A stretch of DNA of 44,695 bases from DATEHQ01 sp035279525 (GCA_035279525.1 DATEHQ010000048.1:1-44695); one strand, 5' to 3'. Positions 1 to 8,610 are shown, counted from the first letter of the stretch. Made by a program: numbers and translations. Notes: generated from the letters alone by a model not told the origin.

Positions 1-347
1 GGCGAGGGAGCGGCCTGGCCCCCACCCTGACCCTCGCGCACAGGCGCTGGGGCCGTCGCGGGCGCCCCCTGGCCCCCACCCTGACCCTCGCCGCCGGGCG
101 CGGAGGCAAGCTCGACCACCGCTATCTCGGCGCCGGCCTGCACGGTCTGGCCTTCCTTGGCGAGGATCTCGCGCAGGATGCCGGAAACCGGCGCCGGAAC
201 CTCCGCGTTCACCTTGTCGGTGTCCACCTCGAGCATCGGCTCGAACTCCACCACCTTGTCGCCGGGCTTGACCAGCCAGCGCGAGATCGTGCCTTCGTGC
301 ACCGACTCGCCGAGCTGCGGCATCACCACGCGCTTCGTCTCAGCCAT
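1..347 (-). CDS. Dihydrolipoamide acyltransferase (E2), N-terminal part, cut by window edge
   Basis: Only the first ~115 residues are in the window; the gene continues past base 1. ATG at 347-345 opens with MAETKRVVMPQLGESV, and residues ~1-80 form a lipoyl domain with the lipoylation motif EVDTDKV. This domain swings lipoyl-lysine between the E1, E2 and E3 active sites of a 2-oxoacid dehydrogenase complex. A Gly/Ala/Pro/Gln-rich linker follows, containing the heptad EGQGGGQ twice, encoded by a 24-bp direct repeat. The start lies 18 bp after the E1 stop, so lpd, E1 and E2 form one minus-strand operon. The fused branched-chain-type E1 next door suggests a branched-chain acyltransferase, but the catalytic domain that would settle substrate class lies outside the window. 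Confidence 0.88.
   Translation of the reverse strand, partial: MAETKRVVMPQLGESVHEGTISRWLVKPGDKVVEFEPMLEVDTDKVNAEVPAPVSGILREILAKEGQTVQAGAEIAVVELASAPGGEGQGGGQGAPATAPAPVREGQGGGQAAPS
14..91. repeat. Two 24-bp direct repeats inside the E2 linker
   Basis: Bases 14-37 and 68-91 are identical over 24 bp (core CCCCCACCCTGACCCTCGC). The copies are 54 bp apart, exactly 18 codons, so both are read in the same frame and give the same EGQGGGQ stretch in the interdomain linker of E2. The sequence resembles the CCCTGACCCTC-type interspersed repeats found in some GC-rich genomes. Whether copies lie elsewhere in this genome cannot be judged here. Confidence 0.75.
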
Positions 348-365
348 CGGCCTCTTCACCAGCCA

Positions 366-2429
366 TCAGAACGCTGCCAGGTCGCGCAGGGCTTTCGTGA
401 TCTTCTCGGGGTTCGGCATGAAGAACTCTTCCATCGGAATCGCGTAAGGCATCGACGGCACGTCGAGGCCGCCGAACCGCTTGACCGGGGCATCGAGCCA
501 CTGCCACGCCTCGTCGGCGATGAGGGCGGCGACCTCCGAGCCGATCGACACGCTGAAGTTGTCCTCGTAGAGCACGAGGCATTTTCCGGTCTTGCGTGCG
601 GAGGCGATGATGGCGGCTCTGTCGAGCGGATACACGGTGCGGAGGTCGACGATCTCCACGCTCACTCCGTCCGCCTCGAGGTTCTTGGCCGCGTCCATCG
701 CGTAGTGGACCATCAGGCCGTAGCAGAACACGGAGATGTCGGTCCCCTCCCTCACCGTGCGCGCGACCTGCAGCGGGATCAGGTACTCGCCTTTGGGCAC
801 CGGCTCCTTGAACATGCGGTAGAGCCGCTTGTGCTCGAAAAAGAGCACTGGGTCCTCGTCGCGGATCGCGGCGAGCAGGAGGCCCTTCGCTTCGTAGGGG
901 CTGGAGGGGATCACGATCTTGAGGCCCGGGGTAGCGAACCGCGCCTCGATCGACTGGGAGTGATAAAGGGCGCCATGGGCGTGGCCGCCCATGGGAGCGC
1001 GCACCACCAGCGGGACGCTCCAGTCGCCGTCGCTGCGGTAGCGGTACTTGGCGATCTCGTTGACGATCTGGTTGAACGCCGGGTGCGCGAAGTCGGTGAA
1101 CTGCATCTCGGCGACCGGCCGCTTGCCCGCGATGGCCAGGCCGAGCGCCACGCCGGCGATCGACGACTCGGCCAGCGGTGTATCGATGACGCGCGCCTCG
1201 CCATAACGGGCGCGCAGGCCGTCGGTGACGAGAAAGACTCCGCCCTTCTGTCCGACGTCCTCACCGAGCACCATCACTCTCGGATCGCGCTCCATCTCCT
1301 CGGTGAGGCAGGAGCGGAGGGCGGCGACCATGTTCATCTCTTCCGTCTCGACATGCGCCTGCGGATCGATCGCCCTGGGCGCCTGGAGCGCGTACACGTT
1401 GGTCAGGGCGTCCTCGGGCTCGGGGTCGGCCGACTCCATGCCCTGCCTGGTCGCCTGCGTGACCTCCTCCTTGACGCGATCCTCGAACTCGGTGACCTCT
1501 TTCGCCGTGAGCACGCCCTCCTCGATCAGCCGCTTCTTGAAGCGCTCGAGGCAGTCGTTCTCCGCCAGGTGGTCGATCTCCTCCTGTGTGCGGTAGCGCC
1601 GCTGGTCGTCCTCCGACGAGTGCGCGCCCAGACGATCGACCAGGCACTCGATCAGCGTCGGCCCCCCGCCCGAGCGTGCCCGCGCCACCGCGTCTTTCGA
1701 GACGAAGTAACACGTGACGGGGTCGCGTCCGTCGACCGTTACCCCGGGGAAGCCGTAACCGGCCGCGCGCTGCGCGGCGTACTCGATCGCGTACTGCTTC
1801 CGAAACGGGGTCGAGATGGCGAAGCCGTTGTTCTCGCACACGAAGATCTCCGGCAGTTTGTTGATGGCCGCGAAGTTGAAGGCCTCGTGCGCGTCGCCCT
1901 CGGACCCCGAGCCCTCGCCGTAGTTGGTCATCACGACCTTGTCGGTGCCGTCCATCTTCAGCGCGTACGCGACGCCGGCCCCGCGCACGAGGTTGGCTGC
2001 GACCGGAGAGCCGCCTGAAGTGATGTTCAGGCGCGTGTCGGAAAAATGACCGGGCGTCTGCTTGCCGCCCGACGCCGGGTCGGCCTTCTTCGCGAGGACG
2101 GAGAGCATCAGGTCCAGCGGCGTCACTCCCATGCGCAGGCAGAGCACGACGTCGCGGTAGTAGACGGCGAGCCAGTCGTACTTCGGCTTGAGCGGCCAGC
2201 TGACGCCGATCTGAGCCGCCTCGTGGCCGGCGCAGGAGATGATGAACGGCGCCCTGCCCTGGCGGTTCAGCACCTGGAATCGATAGTCGACCTGCCGGCC
2301 GAGCAGGATGTACTGGAACCATGTCTTGAGCGTCTTCTCGTCCAGGTCGGTGTCACGCCACGCGATGGGCTCCTGCAGGCGCCACTCAGGCGTGAAGGAC
2401 GGCCCCTTGGTCTTGACTGTCTGTGCCAC
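366..2429 (-). CDS. Branched-chain 2-oxoacid dehydrogenase E1, fused alpha and beta subunits
   Basis: This 687-aa protein joins both halves of a thiamine-diphosphate-dependent E1. Residues ~1-345 are the alpha part, with the ThDP/Mg motif GEGSGSEGD (171-179) ending at the NN pair (200-201); GEG instead of GDG is typical of branched-chain 2-oxoacid E1. Residues ~363-687 are the beta part, starting EEMNMVAAL, with VLGEDVG (~387-393) and an IDTPLAESSIAG-like stretch. It decarboxylates 2-oxoacids and reductively acylates the E2 lipoyl group. The start is GTG at 2429-2427, about 10 bp after the lpd stop, and E2 follows 18 bp downstream. Substrate is inferred from motifs; a pyruvate or general 2-oxoacid role is not excluded. 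Confidence 0.9.
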   Translation of the reverse strand: MAQTVKTKGPSFTPEWRLQEPIAWRDTDLDEKTLKTWFQYILLGRQVDYRFQVLNRQGRAPFIISCAGHEAAQIGVSWPLKPKYDWLAVYYRDVVLCLRMGVTPLDLMLSVLAKKADPASGGKQTPGHFSDTRLNITSGGSPVAANLVRGAGVAYALKMDGTDKVVMTNYGEGSGSEGDAHEAFNFAAINKLPEIFVCENNGFAISTPFRKQYAIEYAAQRAAGYGFPGVTVDGRDPVTCYFVSKDAVARARSGGGPTLIECLVDRLGAHSSEDDQRRYRTQEEIDHLAENDCLERFKKRLIEEGVLTAKEVTEFEDRVKEEVTQATRQGMESADPEPEDALTNVYALQAPRAIDPQAHVETEEMNMVAALRSCLTEEMERDPRVMVLGEDVGQKGGVFLVTDGLRARYGEARVIDTPLAESSIAGVALGLAIAGKRPVAEMQFTDFAHPAFNQIVNEIAKYRYRSDGDWSVPLVVRAPMGGHAHGALYHSQSIEARFATPGLKIVIPSSPYEAKGLLLAAIRDEDPVLFFEHKRLYRMFKEPVPKGEYLIPLQVARTVREGTDISVFCYGLMVHYAMDAAKNLEADGVSVEIVDLRTVYPLDRAAIIASARKTGKCLVLYEDNFSVSIGSEVAALIADEAWQWLDAPVKRFGGLDVPSMPYAIPMEEFFMPNPEKITKALRDLAAF

Positions 2430-2439
2430 CGTCCGGCTC

Positions 2440-3816
2440 CTAGAAGTGGATGGCGTGGCCGTCCACGGCCAGCGCCGCCTCCATCACGGCCTCGCTCAGA
2501 GTGGGGTGGGGGTGGATGTTGCGGCCGAGCTCCCAGGCGTCGCCCTGAAAGAGCTGGGTCAGCGCGGGCTCGGCGATCAATTCCGTGGCCTCGTTGCCCG
2601 CGATGTGCGTGCCGAGCATCCGGCCGGTCTTTGCGTCGGCCACGATCTTGACGAAACCCGCGGTCTCGCCGTGGATCTGCGCCCGCCCCAGCGCGGTGAA
2701 CGGAAACTTCCCGACCTTCACCTCGTGCCCCTTCTCGCGAGCCTGCTTCTCCGTCAACCCGACGGAGGCGATCTGCGGGTGCGAGTAAGTGCACCGCGTC
2801 ACGAGCTCCTGCTCCATCGGCGCCATGCGCTGACCCGCGATGTCCTCGATCGCGGTGATGCCCTCGTGAGACGCGGCGTGAGCGAGCAGGAAACCGCCGG
2901 TGACGTCGCCGATGGCGTGCACTCCCTCCGCCGTGGTGCGCATCCACTCGTCGACCTTGATGAAGCCGTTGGGGTGGGTCTCGACGCCCACCTGCTCGAG
3001 GCCGATCTCCTTCGATCGCGGCGCGCGGCCGACCGCGACCAGGAGCTGCCTGGCCCAGATCTCGCCCTGCTCCGTGTCGACGCTCACGCCGTCGCGGGCC
3101 TTCTTCGCGCCCTTCACCTTCGTGCCGGGCCGGCAATCGATGCCGGCCTTTTTGAACGCGGTGAGCATCTCCTTCGACACGTCCTCGTCCTCCAGGGGCA
3201 CGAGCCTGTCCAGGGCCTCGAGCAGGGTCACCTTGGTGCCCAGCTGGTTGTAGAAGGTCGCGAACTCGACGCCGACCGCGCCCGCGCCGATGATGCAGAT
3301 CGATTCGGGCACGCTGGTCGAGAGGGTCGCGTTGTCGGACGAGATGATGAACTGGCCGTCGAACTCCAGGCCCGGCAGGGAGCGCACCGTCGAACCCGTG
3401 GCGACCACGACGTCTTTGGCCTTGATCTGCTTCGGCCCGACCTCGACCGTGTTGCGGTCCCGCAGCCGGCCCTTGCCCGCCACGACCTCGATCTTGTTCT
3501 TCTTCATCAGGTACTGCACGCCCTTGTAGAGCTGGCCCACGACCTCGTCGCGGCGGGCGGCGATGCGCGGGAAGTCATAGCCGACGACCTCGGCTTTGAT
3601 CCCGAACTCGGCGCCCCGCGCCGCGACCCGGTGGTAGAGCTCAGACGACTCGAGCAGCACCTTGGTCGGGATGCAGCCGATGTGGAGGCAGGTCCCGCCG
3701 AGCTTGTCCGACTCGACCAGCGCCACCTTCAGGCCGAGCTGTGCGGCTCGGATGGCGGCCGGGTAGCCGCCCATCCCGCCGCCCAGAATCGCCACGTCGA
3801 AGTCGAAGCCGGCCAT
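2440..3816 (-). CDS. lpdA: Dihydrolipoamide dehydrogenase (E3)
   Basis: This flavoprotein of about 458 residues reoxidises dihydrolipoyl groups of 2-oxoacid dehydrogenase complexes using NAD+. The N-terminal FAD motif is GGGMGG (12-17), the redox disulfide is in GGTCLHIGCIP (Cys43 and Cys48), a second nucleotide-binding motif is IIGAGAVGVEFA, and the C-terminal catalytic motif is HPHPTLSE. Length matches the family. I chose ATG 3816-3814; a TTG two codons upstream is possible but less likely. There is no usable Shine-Dalgarno: a TACACT hexamer ends 9 nt before the ATG, suggesting a leaderless or nearly leaderless message. It is the first gene of the lpd-E1-E2 operon. Confidence 0.95.
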   Translation of the reverse strand: MAGFDFDVAILGGGMGGYPAAIRAAQLGLKVALVESDKLGGTCLHIGCIPTKVLLESSELYHRVAARGAEFGIKAEVVGYDFPRIAARRDEVVGQLYKGVQYLMKKNKIEVVAGKGRLRDRNTVEVGPKQIKAKDVVVATGSTVRSLPGLEFDGQFIISSDNATLSTSVPESICIIGAGAVGVEFATFYNQLGTKVTLLEALDRLVPLEDEDVSKEMLTAFKKAGIDCRPGTKVKGAKKARDGVSVDTEQGEIWARQLLVAVGRAPRSKEIGLEQVGVETHPNGFIKVDEWMRTTAEGVHAIGDVTGGFLLAHAASHEGITAIEDIAGQRMAPMEQELVTRCTYSHPQIASVGLTEKQAREKGHEVKVGKFPFTALGRAQIHGETAGFVKIVADAKTGRMLGTHIAGNEATELIAEPALTQLFQGDAWELGRNIHPHPTLSEAVMEAALAVDGHAIHF

Positions 3817-3825
3817 CCTCAATTA

Positions 3826-3831
3826 AGTGTA
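3826..3831 (-). promoter_or_regulatory. Probable -10 box of the lpd operon
   Basis: TACACT on the minus strand, followed by TTAATTGAGG and the ATG. The 9-nt gap to the start codon fits a leaderless transcript. The same TACACTTAA string lies in the same position before the citrate synthase operon (8616-8611). Confidence 0.5.
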
Positions 3832-3835
3832 GGGA

Positions 3836-3854
3836 GGAGCTCCGCACGAGCTCC
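3836..3854. repeat. Inverted repeat upstream of lpd
   Basis: GGAGCTC (3836-3842) and GAGCTCC (3848-3854) form a perfect 7-bp stem around a 5-nt loop. It starts 4 bp upstream of the proposed lpd -10 box, where a -35 element or operator would sit, and also lies after the end of the upstream operon. No T-run follows, so an operator is as likely as a terminator. Confidence 0.45.
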
Positions 3855-3892
3855 GAACCGATGGCGAGAGCTCGTCGAGGCCTCGATTCAGC

Positions 3893-5221
3893 TCAACAAC
3901 CAGGCCTCCGCAGACGGGCGACCCCGGCCTCGAACGACGCCGTGTCGATCAGCGTCATGCCATCCCGTGGGTCGCCGTACAGGTCGACCGCCCTGTAGTA
4001 CAGGGAAGGGCTGGTTTCGACGGGCATGACGTAGAGGTCGACGGCGCCGTTCGGGTTCAAGCATGGGTCGGATCGCTCGGCGGCCAGCGCGTAGAGGTCG
4101 GCCACCTGCCTCTCCATGAGCACCGTCCGCGCCGTGGCGAAGCTGAGCAGGAGGGCGGCGCTGTTGAAGCAGGCCAGGAAGACGCAGGCGGCGATGGCGG
4201 GTCGCCAGGTGCCCCGCCAGGGAAGGCTGCGCGCGGGTTCCGCCAGGAGGACGATCCACAACAGCGCGCCGACGTACATGTAACGCGAGCTCGCCGCCTG
4301 CGCGTAGCCGAGCTGGGCCCGCGTCAGGCCGGCCACGGCGAAGAACGAGACGAGGCCGGCCGCCACCGCGACAGGGAACGGGTCGCGCCGGCGCCACCAC
4401 GCCCATGCGACCGCGGCAATCGCCACCGCCAGCAGCGGAACCGCGATCCATCCCGCCTCGCCGATCACCGCGGCCGCGCTCTGGGCCATACCCCAGAGCG
4501 TGTAGCCCGGCATCAGGAACAGGTTGGCGGCGGTCGGTTGAGGGTCGGGGTGCTGGCCGAAGCGGCCGAAGGCCACATACCAGGCCGCAAGCGCCAGCCC
4601 GACCGGCACGAACCAGGCGAGCTCCCTGCGCCGGCCGGCGGTGAAGGCCAGGAGCACGACCGCGGCCGCCGCGAATGGGACCCCGACGCCGGAGAAGAGC
4701 AGCGAGCCGGTGAGCAGCGCCGCGGCGATCGCCGCCCGTCGCGGCGACGAGCCACCGATCAGCGTGATCAGCATCGCGAGGCCGAAACCGACCGAGGCCA
4801 GCCAGCCGATCTGAAATGCCCACAGGATGTCGTCCCAGCCCGCGCCCAGGACGAGGAGCAGCGCCGCCGCGCCCACGCCCACCAGCTGCCCGCAGCGGCG
4901 CCGCACCAGCCCGTACAGAAGGACCACGTTGGCCGCGTGGATGGCGAGCAGGATCGCCATGTAGGGCAGGTAGGTGCGGAGGCCGGCGGTGTGGAGGAGC
5001 ACGGCATAGAGGGCCTGCAGCGCGATCGACGGATGCTCGTTGTGAGGCTGGAAGTACGAGGCGAGCGACCAGTCGGGCGAGCCGATGATGAAGGTCCACT
5101 CGTCGAAATAAAAGGTGTAGGAGCGCGCTGCCCAGAGGATCGCGGCGCAGATCAGCACCGCGGCGACGGCGACGTAGATCCCGGCCCCGCGCAGCCGGAT
5201 GTCGCCCGCGGCCGGCTTCAA
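3893..5221 (-). CDS. Polytopic membrane protein, GT-C glycosyltransferase-like
   Basis: A protein of about 442 residues with roughly ten hydrophobic segments and a soluble C-terminal tail of ~70 residues. After the first membrane segment come the acidic motif FDEW and then HNEHPS, the layout seen in GT-C fold lipid-linked sugar transferases, where an acidic residue in the first external loop is catalytic. I chose TTG at 5221-5219: it overlaps the upstream TGA (5220-5218) as TTGA and starts just before the first membrane segment, while the longer frame only adds an Arg/Pro-rich shadow sequence. Donor and acceptor are unknown. It is the last gene of the operon that starts with the two citrate synthases. 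Confidence 0.65.
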   Translation of the reverse strand: MKPAAGDIRLRGAGIYVAVAAVLICAAILWAARSYTFYFDEWTFIIGSPDWSLASYFQPHNEHPSIALQALYAVLLHTAGLRTYLPYMAILLAIHAANVVLLYGLVRRRCGQLVGVGAAALLLVLGAGWDDILWAFQIGWLASVGFGLAMLITLIGGSSPRRAAIAAALLTGSLLFSGVGVPFAAAAVVLLAFTAGRRRELAWFVPVGLALAAWYVAFGRFGQHPDPQPTAANLFLMPGYTLWGMAQSAAAVIGEAGWIAVPLLAVAIAAVAWAWWRRRDPFPVAVAAGLVSFFAVAGLTRAQLGYAQAASSRYMYVGALLWIVLLAEPARSLPWRGTWRPAIAACVFLACFNSAALLLSFATARTVLMERQVADLYALAAERSDPCLNPNGAVDLYVMPVETSPSLYYRAVDLYGDPRDGMTLIDTASFEAGVARLRRPGC

Positions 5222-6363
5222 GCGGGCGCCGCTTCGGCGGTGGGCGCGGGCTGGGGGCGGTTCGCGGGCAGGGCGAGGCACACGAACCACACCGCCACGC
5301 CGACCAGGATCGGCAGCGGCCGCAGCGGCCACGCGAGCTCACCTCCTGCCGCGACCACGAGCAGCCACCAGCGCTGCCAGACAGGAGGTCCGTCGCGCCA
5401 GAAGAGCCAGACGGCGGGGACGAGGATCGCGTAGTCCTGCAGGTGCCAGTAGGTCGCGCCCAAGGAAGTGGCCACGATGCCGAGCGCGAAAAGGCGCGCG
5501 TGGCTCGCGCCGCGGTTGAGATAGGCCGCGACCGCGGCGGCGACCGCGACCACGGCCTGCGCGACGTAGCTCAGGGTTCCAGGCCCGACGACGTAGGCCA
5601 GGGTGAAGTAGCGGTTGTTGGTCACGTGCTGCGCCTCGTTCAGCAGCGCGCGGTAGTCACTGAACCCCTGAGCGCCGATGACGAGGAGAGAGAGCGCTGC
5701 CAGCACCGCCGCCGCGAAGGCCCATGTCACGGCCGTCCGCCAGCGACCGCCGGCGAGCAGCACCAGGGGCAGCAGCAGCGTCAACTGCGGTTTCATGACG
5801 GACAGCCCCAGCACGAGCCCGGCGAGGTAGGGCCTTTTCGTGTCCGCGAGCTTCCACGCGGCCGCGACCACGACCACGATGAGCAGGTCGGGCTGGGCGA
5901 GGCTGAGGCTGTAGAGCACGGGGTACCACGCAAGGGCGGCGAGCAGCCACAGGAGCCGGGTGGGGCCGCTCCCAGGAGCGGCGAGCCGCCACGCCGCGAT
6001 CAGCGCCGCCACAGAGCCGGCGAGCCAGATGTAGGTGGCACCCGCGGCGCCGAACACGGAGAGCGGTACGACGAGCCACGCCATGGGCGGCGGGGAGACG
6101 AACCGCTCGCCGTCGTTGAACGCCGCATGCGGTCTGAGCTCGGTGAACAGTTGGTGCTGCAGGCTCAGCGAGTAGACGTGGCTCCAGCCATGCTCGAAAG
6201 CGATCCGGACGCCGATGTAGACCAGGGTCAGGTCGTTGTCCAGGACGTCCTTCTGAAGCGGCACGACCACGACGAACCACCCGGTGAGGGCAAGCGCGAT
6301 GAGGAGAAACCATCCCAGCCCGGCGAGCGCGAGGTTGCGCCGCGCGACCGAGGCTGGGGTCAG
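5218..6363 (-). CDS. GT87 (DUF2029)-like membrane glycosyltransferase
   Basis: An approximately 380-residue membrane protein with many hydrophobic segments. The first external loop reads DNDLTLVYIGVRIAFEHGW and is followed by VSPPPMAWLVVPL, matching the Asp...Tyr and PP patterns of DUF2029 mannosyltransferases that use polyprenyl-linked sugars. The stop TGA overlaps the next gene's TTG start. The 5' end is uncertain: no ATG, GTG or TTG lies close to the expected N-terminus. The best fit is CTG at 6363-6361, which overlaps the citrate synthase TGA as CTGA and gives MTPASVARRN; the next GTG falls inside the first membrane segment. Function is inferred from topology and motifs only. Confidence 0.65.
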   Translation of the reverse strand: MTPASVARRNLALAGLGWFLLIALALTGWFVVVVPLQKDVLDNDLTLVYIGVRIAFEHGWSHVYSLSLQHQLFTELRPHAAFNDGERFVSPPPMAWLVVPLSVFGAAGATYIWLAGSVAALIAAWRLAAPGSGPTRLLWLLAALAWYPVLYSLSLAQPDLLIVVVVAAAWKLADTKRPYLAGLVLGLSVMKPQLTLLLPLVLLAGGRWRTAVTWAFAAAVLAALSLLVIGAQGFSDYRALLNEAQHVTNNRYFTLAYVVGPGTLSYVAQAVVAVAAAVAAYLNRGASHARLFALGIVATSLGATYWHLQDYAILVPAVWLFWRDGPPVWQRWWLLVVAAGGELAWPLRPLPILVGVAVWFVCLALPANRPQPAPTAEAAPA

Positions 6364-7487
6364 CCCCGTTCGGCGAGCGGTACTGGCTTTGTCGGTTCCG
6401 GCCCGATGTATTCCGATTGCGGCCGGATTATGCGGTTGTTGGCCACCTGCTCGAGCACGTGAGCGCTCCAGCCCGCCACGCGCGCGACCGCGAAGGTGGG
6501 GGTGAAGTACTCGCGTGGAAGCCCGATCGCCTGCAGCACTCCGGCCGAATAGAACTCGACGTTCGTGGACTGCGGGCGCTCCGGGTGCTCCTCGTGAAGG
6601 ATCCGCAGCGCGACCTCCTCGACCCTCGAAGCCAGCGCGAAGAACTTCGGGTTCATCCGCTGGCACATGGCTTTCAGGATCTGGGCCCTCGGGTCGTATA
6701 CGCGATAGATCCGGTGGCCGAAGCCCATGAACTTCTCCTTGCGCTTGCGTGCCTCGCGCAACCATGGCTCCGCGTTCTCGGGCGTCCCGATCTTCTCGAG
6801 CTGGTCGATCACCGCGGCCGGGGCGCCGCCGTGGGCCGGGCCTTTGAGTGCGCCGATGGCGCCCACGAGGCTGGAGATGAGGTCGGACTCGGTCGACGCG
6901 ATCACGCGCGCGGTGAACGTGGAGGCGTTCATGCCGTGGTCGGCGAGGAGCACCAGGTACGTGTTGAGCGCGCGGACGATCTCGGGGGAGGCCTCCTTTC
7001 CATTGAGCATGTAGAGGTAGTTGGCCGCGTGCCCGAGGTCGTGGCGCGGCTTGATCGGATCGAGGCCGAGCTGGCGGCGATGAAACATCGCCAGGATGGT
7101 CGGAAACGATGCTGTCGCGTGCATCGCGAGCGGGATGCTGGGTTTGGAGAGCCTGTGCTCGACGCCCTGTACCGAGACGACGCTGCGCAGCACGTCCATC
7201 GGGTCCGTGTCGGCGGGCAGTGCGTCGAGCGTGACGGTCGCCGCCCGGGTCAACGTGCGGTTGCCCGCCAGCTCGAGTGAGACGCCGTCGAGCTCCGCTC
7301 GCGTTGGCAGCCGGCCGTTCCAGAGCAGGTAGGCGACCTCTTCGAAGGACATCTGCTCGGCGAGGTCGGCGATGACGAAGCCGTGGTAGACGAGCCGGCC
7401 GTTCTCTCCGTCGACCATCGAGATCGCCGTCTGCGAGGCGACGATGCCTTCCAGGCCGGGGACGTACGCGGAAGGCTTCGCCTTCAT
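6360..7487 (-). CDS. Citrate synthase paralogue with Asp-to-Glu change in the active-site motif
   Basis: This 375-aa short-type citrate synthase family protein would condense acetyl-CoA (or propionyl-CoA) with oxaloacetate. It has ADHGMNASTF (His184), GPAHGG (His219), GFGHRIYRVYDPRA (His258) and the C-terminal RVAGW motif. The motif that normally carries the catalytic Asp, NVDF, reads NVEF here (Glu311). The neighbouring paralogue keeps Asp. ATG at 7487-7485 overlaps the upstream citrate synthase stop as ATGA, so both are cotranscribed and probably translationally coupled. It may be a 2-methylcitrate synthase, a low-activity citrate synthase or a partner subunit. Confidence 0.9.
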   Translation of the reverse strand: MKAKPSAYVPGLEGIVASQTAISMVDGENGRLVYHGFVIADLAEQMSFEEVAYLLWNGRLPTRAELDGVSLELAGNRTLTRAATVTLDALPADTDPMDVLRSVVSVQGVEHRLSKPSIPLAMHATASFPTILAMFHRRQLGLDPIKPRHDLGHAANYLYMLNGKEASPEIVRALNTYLVLLADHGMNASTFTARVIASTESDLISSLVGAIGALKGPAHGGAPAAVIDQLEKIGTPENAEPWLREARKRKEKFMGFGHRIYRVYDPRAQILKAMCQRMNPKFFALASRVEEVALRILHEEHPERPQSTNVEFYSAGVLQAIGLPREYFTPTFAVARVAGWSAHVLEQVANNRIIRPQSEYIGPEPTKPVPLAERG

Positions 7488-8602
7488 CGTTTGGTGAGCA
7501 GCATCGGCTTTTTGCCCGGCGCGGGGCCGGTCCAGCGCGATGCCGGCCGGATGATGCGCAGGTCGGCCATCGACTCCAGCACATGGGCCGTCCAGCCGGC
7601 TACACGCGACGTGGCGAAGGTGCAGGTGAACAGCTCTTTGGGGACACCGGCGCCGGTGAGCACGACGGACGCCCAGAAGTCCACGTTCGTCGCGTTGGGG
7701 CGTTCGGGATGCGCTTCGTGGAGGATGCGCAGCGCAACCTCCTCGGTCGTCGCCGCCGTCCGGTGCAGGTCGGGGGCGGCGCTCTTCGCTATCTCGCGCA
7801 GGATTCGCGCGCGCGGGTCATACGTGCGATAGACGCGGTGGCCGAAGCCGGAGAAGCGTTCGTGTCGCGCATGCGCTTCGGTGAGCCACCTGTCAGCGTT
7901 CTCCGCGGAACCGATCTTCTCGAGCATGTTGCGCGCCGCGAGCGTCGCTCCGCCGTGCGCCGGTCCCTTGAGGGCGGCGATGGCGCCGACGACGCACGAT
8001 GTCAGGTCGGAGCCGGTCGAGGCCACCACGCGCGCGGCGAACGTGGACGCGTTCAGCCCGTGGTCGGCGAGAAGGACCAGGTACGTGTCGACGAAGTGGA
8101 CCTTCTCGGCGCTTGGCTCCTCGCCATTCACCATCCACAGCAGGTTGGCGGCATGGCCGAGGTCGTCGCGCGGCTCGATGATCTCCTTGCCCAGCCGGCG
8201 CCGATAGGAGGCGCCGACGATCGTCGGCATGATGGCGGTGAGCGCGATCGCCTCCTCGAGCGACGGTTTCGTGAGCGATTTCGCCGCGCCCTGCGCGGAG
8301 ACGCCTGTGCGCAGCACGTCCATCGCATCGGTCGCAGCGTCCATCGCCATCACGGCTCCGCGCGCGGCCTTGTTGAGTCTCCGGCCGCTGATCATCTGCG
8401 AGCGAAGCGCGTCGAGCTGAGCCTGGTCCGGAAGCTCACCCTTCCACAACAGGTAGGCGATCTCCTCGAAGCTCGCGACGCCGACGAGGTCTTCGATCAG
8501 GTAACCGCCCCGATAGATGAGCTTTCCGTTCGCGCCGTCGACCTCGCTGATTTCGGTCTCGGCGGCGACCACGCCTTCGAGCCCTGGGCTGAAGTCCGCC
8601 AC
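7484..8602 (-). CDS. Citrate synthase
   Basis: A 372-aa citrate synthase, first enzyme of the TCA cycle. It has ADHGLNASTF (His181), GPAHGG (His217), GFGHRVYRTYDPRA (His255) and NVDFW with the catalytic Asp308, plus SRVAGW near the end. The start is GTG at 8602-8600, giving MADFSPGLEGV; further upstream the frame runs through the promoter. A TACACT hexamer ends 8 nt before the GTG with no Shine-Dalgarno, so the transcript is probably leaderless. It is the first gene of an operon continuing with a second citrate synthase (ATGA overlap) and two membrane glycosyltransferase-like genes. All catalytic residues are intact, so this copy is the better candidate for the main citrate synthase. Confidence 0.93.
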   Translation of the reverse strand: MADFSPGLEGVVAAETEISEVDGANGKLIYRGGYLIEDLVGVASFEEIAYLLWKGELPDQAQLDALRSQMISGRRLNKAARGAVMAMDAATDAMDVLRTGVSAQGAAKSLTKPSLEEAIALTAIMPTIVGASYRRRLGKEIIEPRDDLGHAANLLWMVNGEEPSAEKVHFVDTYLVLLADHGLNASTFAARVVASTGSDLTSCVVGAIAALKGPAHGGATLAARNMLEKIGSAENADRWLTEAHARHERFSGFGHRVYRTYDPRARILREIAKSAAPDLHRTAATTEEVALRILHEAHPERPNATNVDFWASVVLTGAGVPKELFTCTFATSRVAGWTAHVLESMADLRIIRPASRWTGPAPGKKPMLLTKR

Positions 8603-8610
8603 GACTCTTA

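Noticed and set aside
297..2018. Long plus-strand open frame opposite the fused E1 gene
   Set aside because: Antisense shadow of a GC-rich gene: Arg/His/Asp-rich, no motif, and E1 on the other strand is clearly real.
2308..4029. 573-aa plus-strand frame opposite lpd
   Set aside because: Same shadow pattern; lpd on the minus strand has all family motifs.
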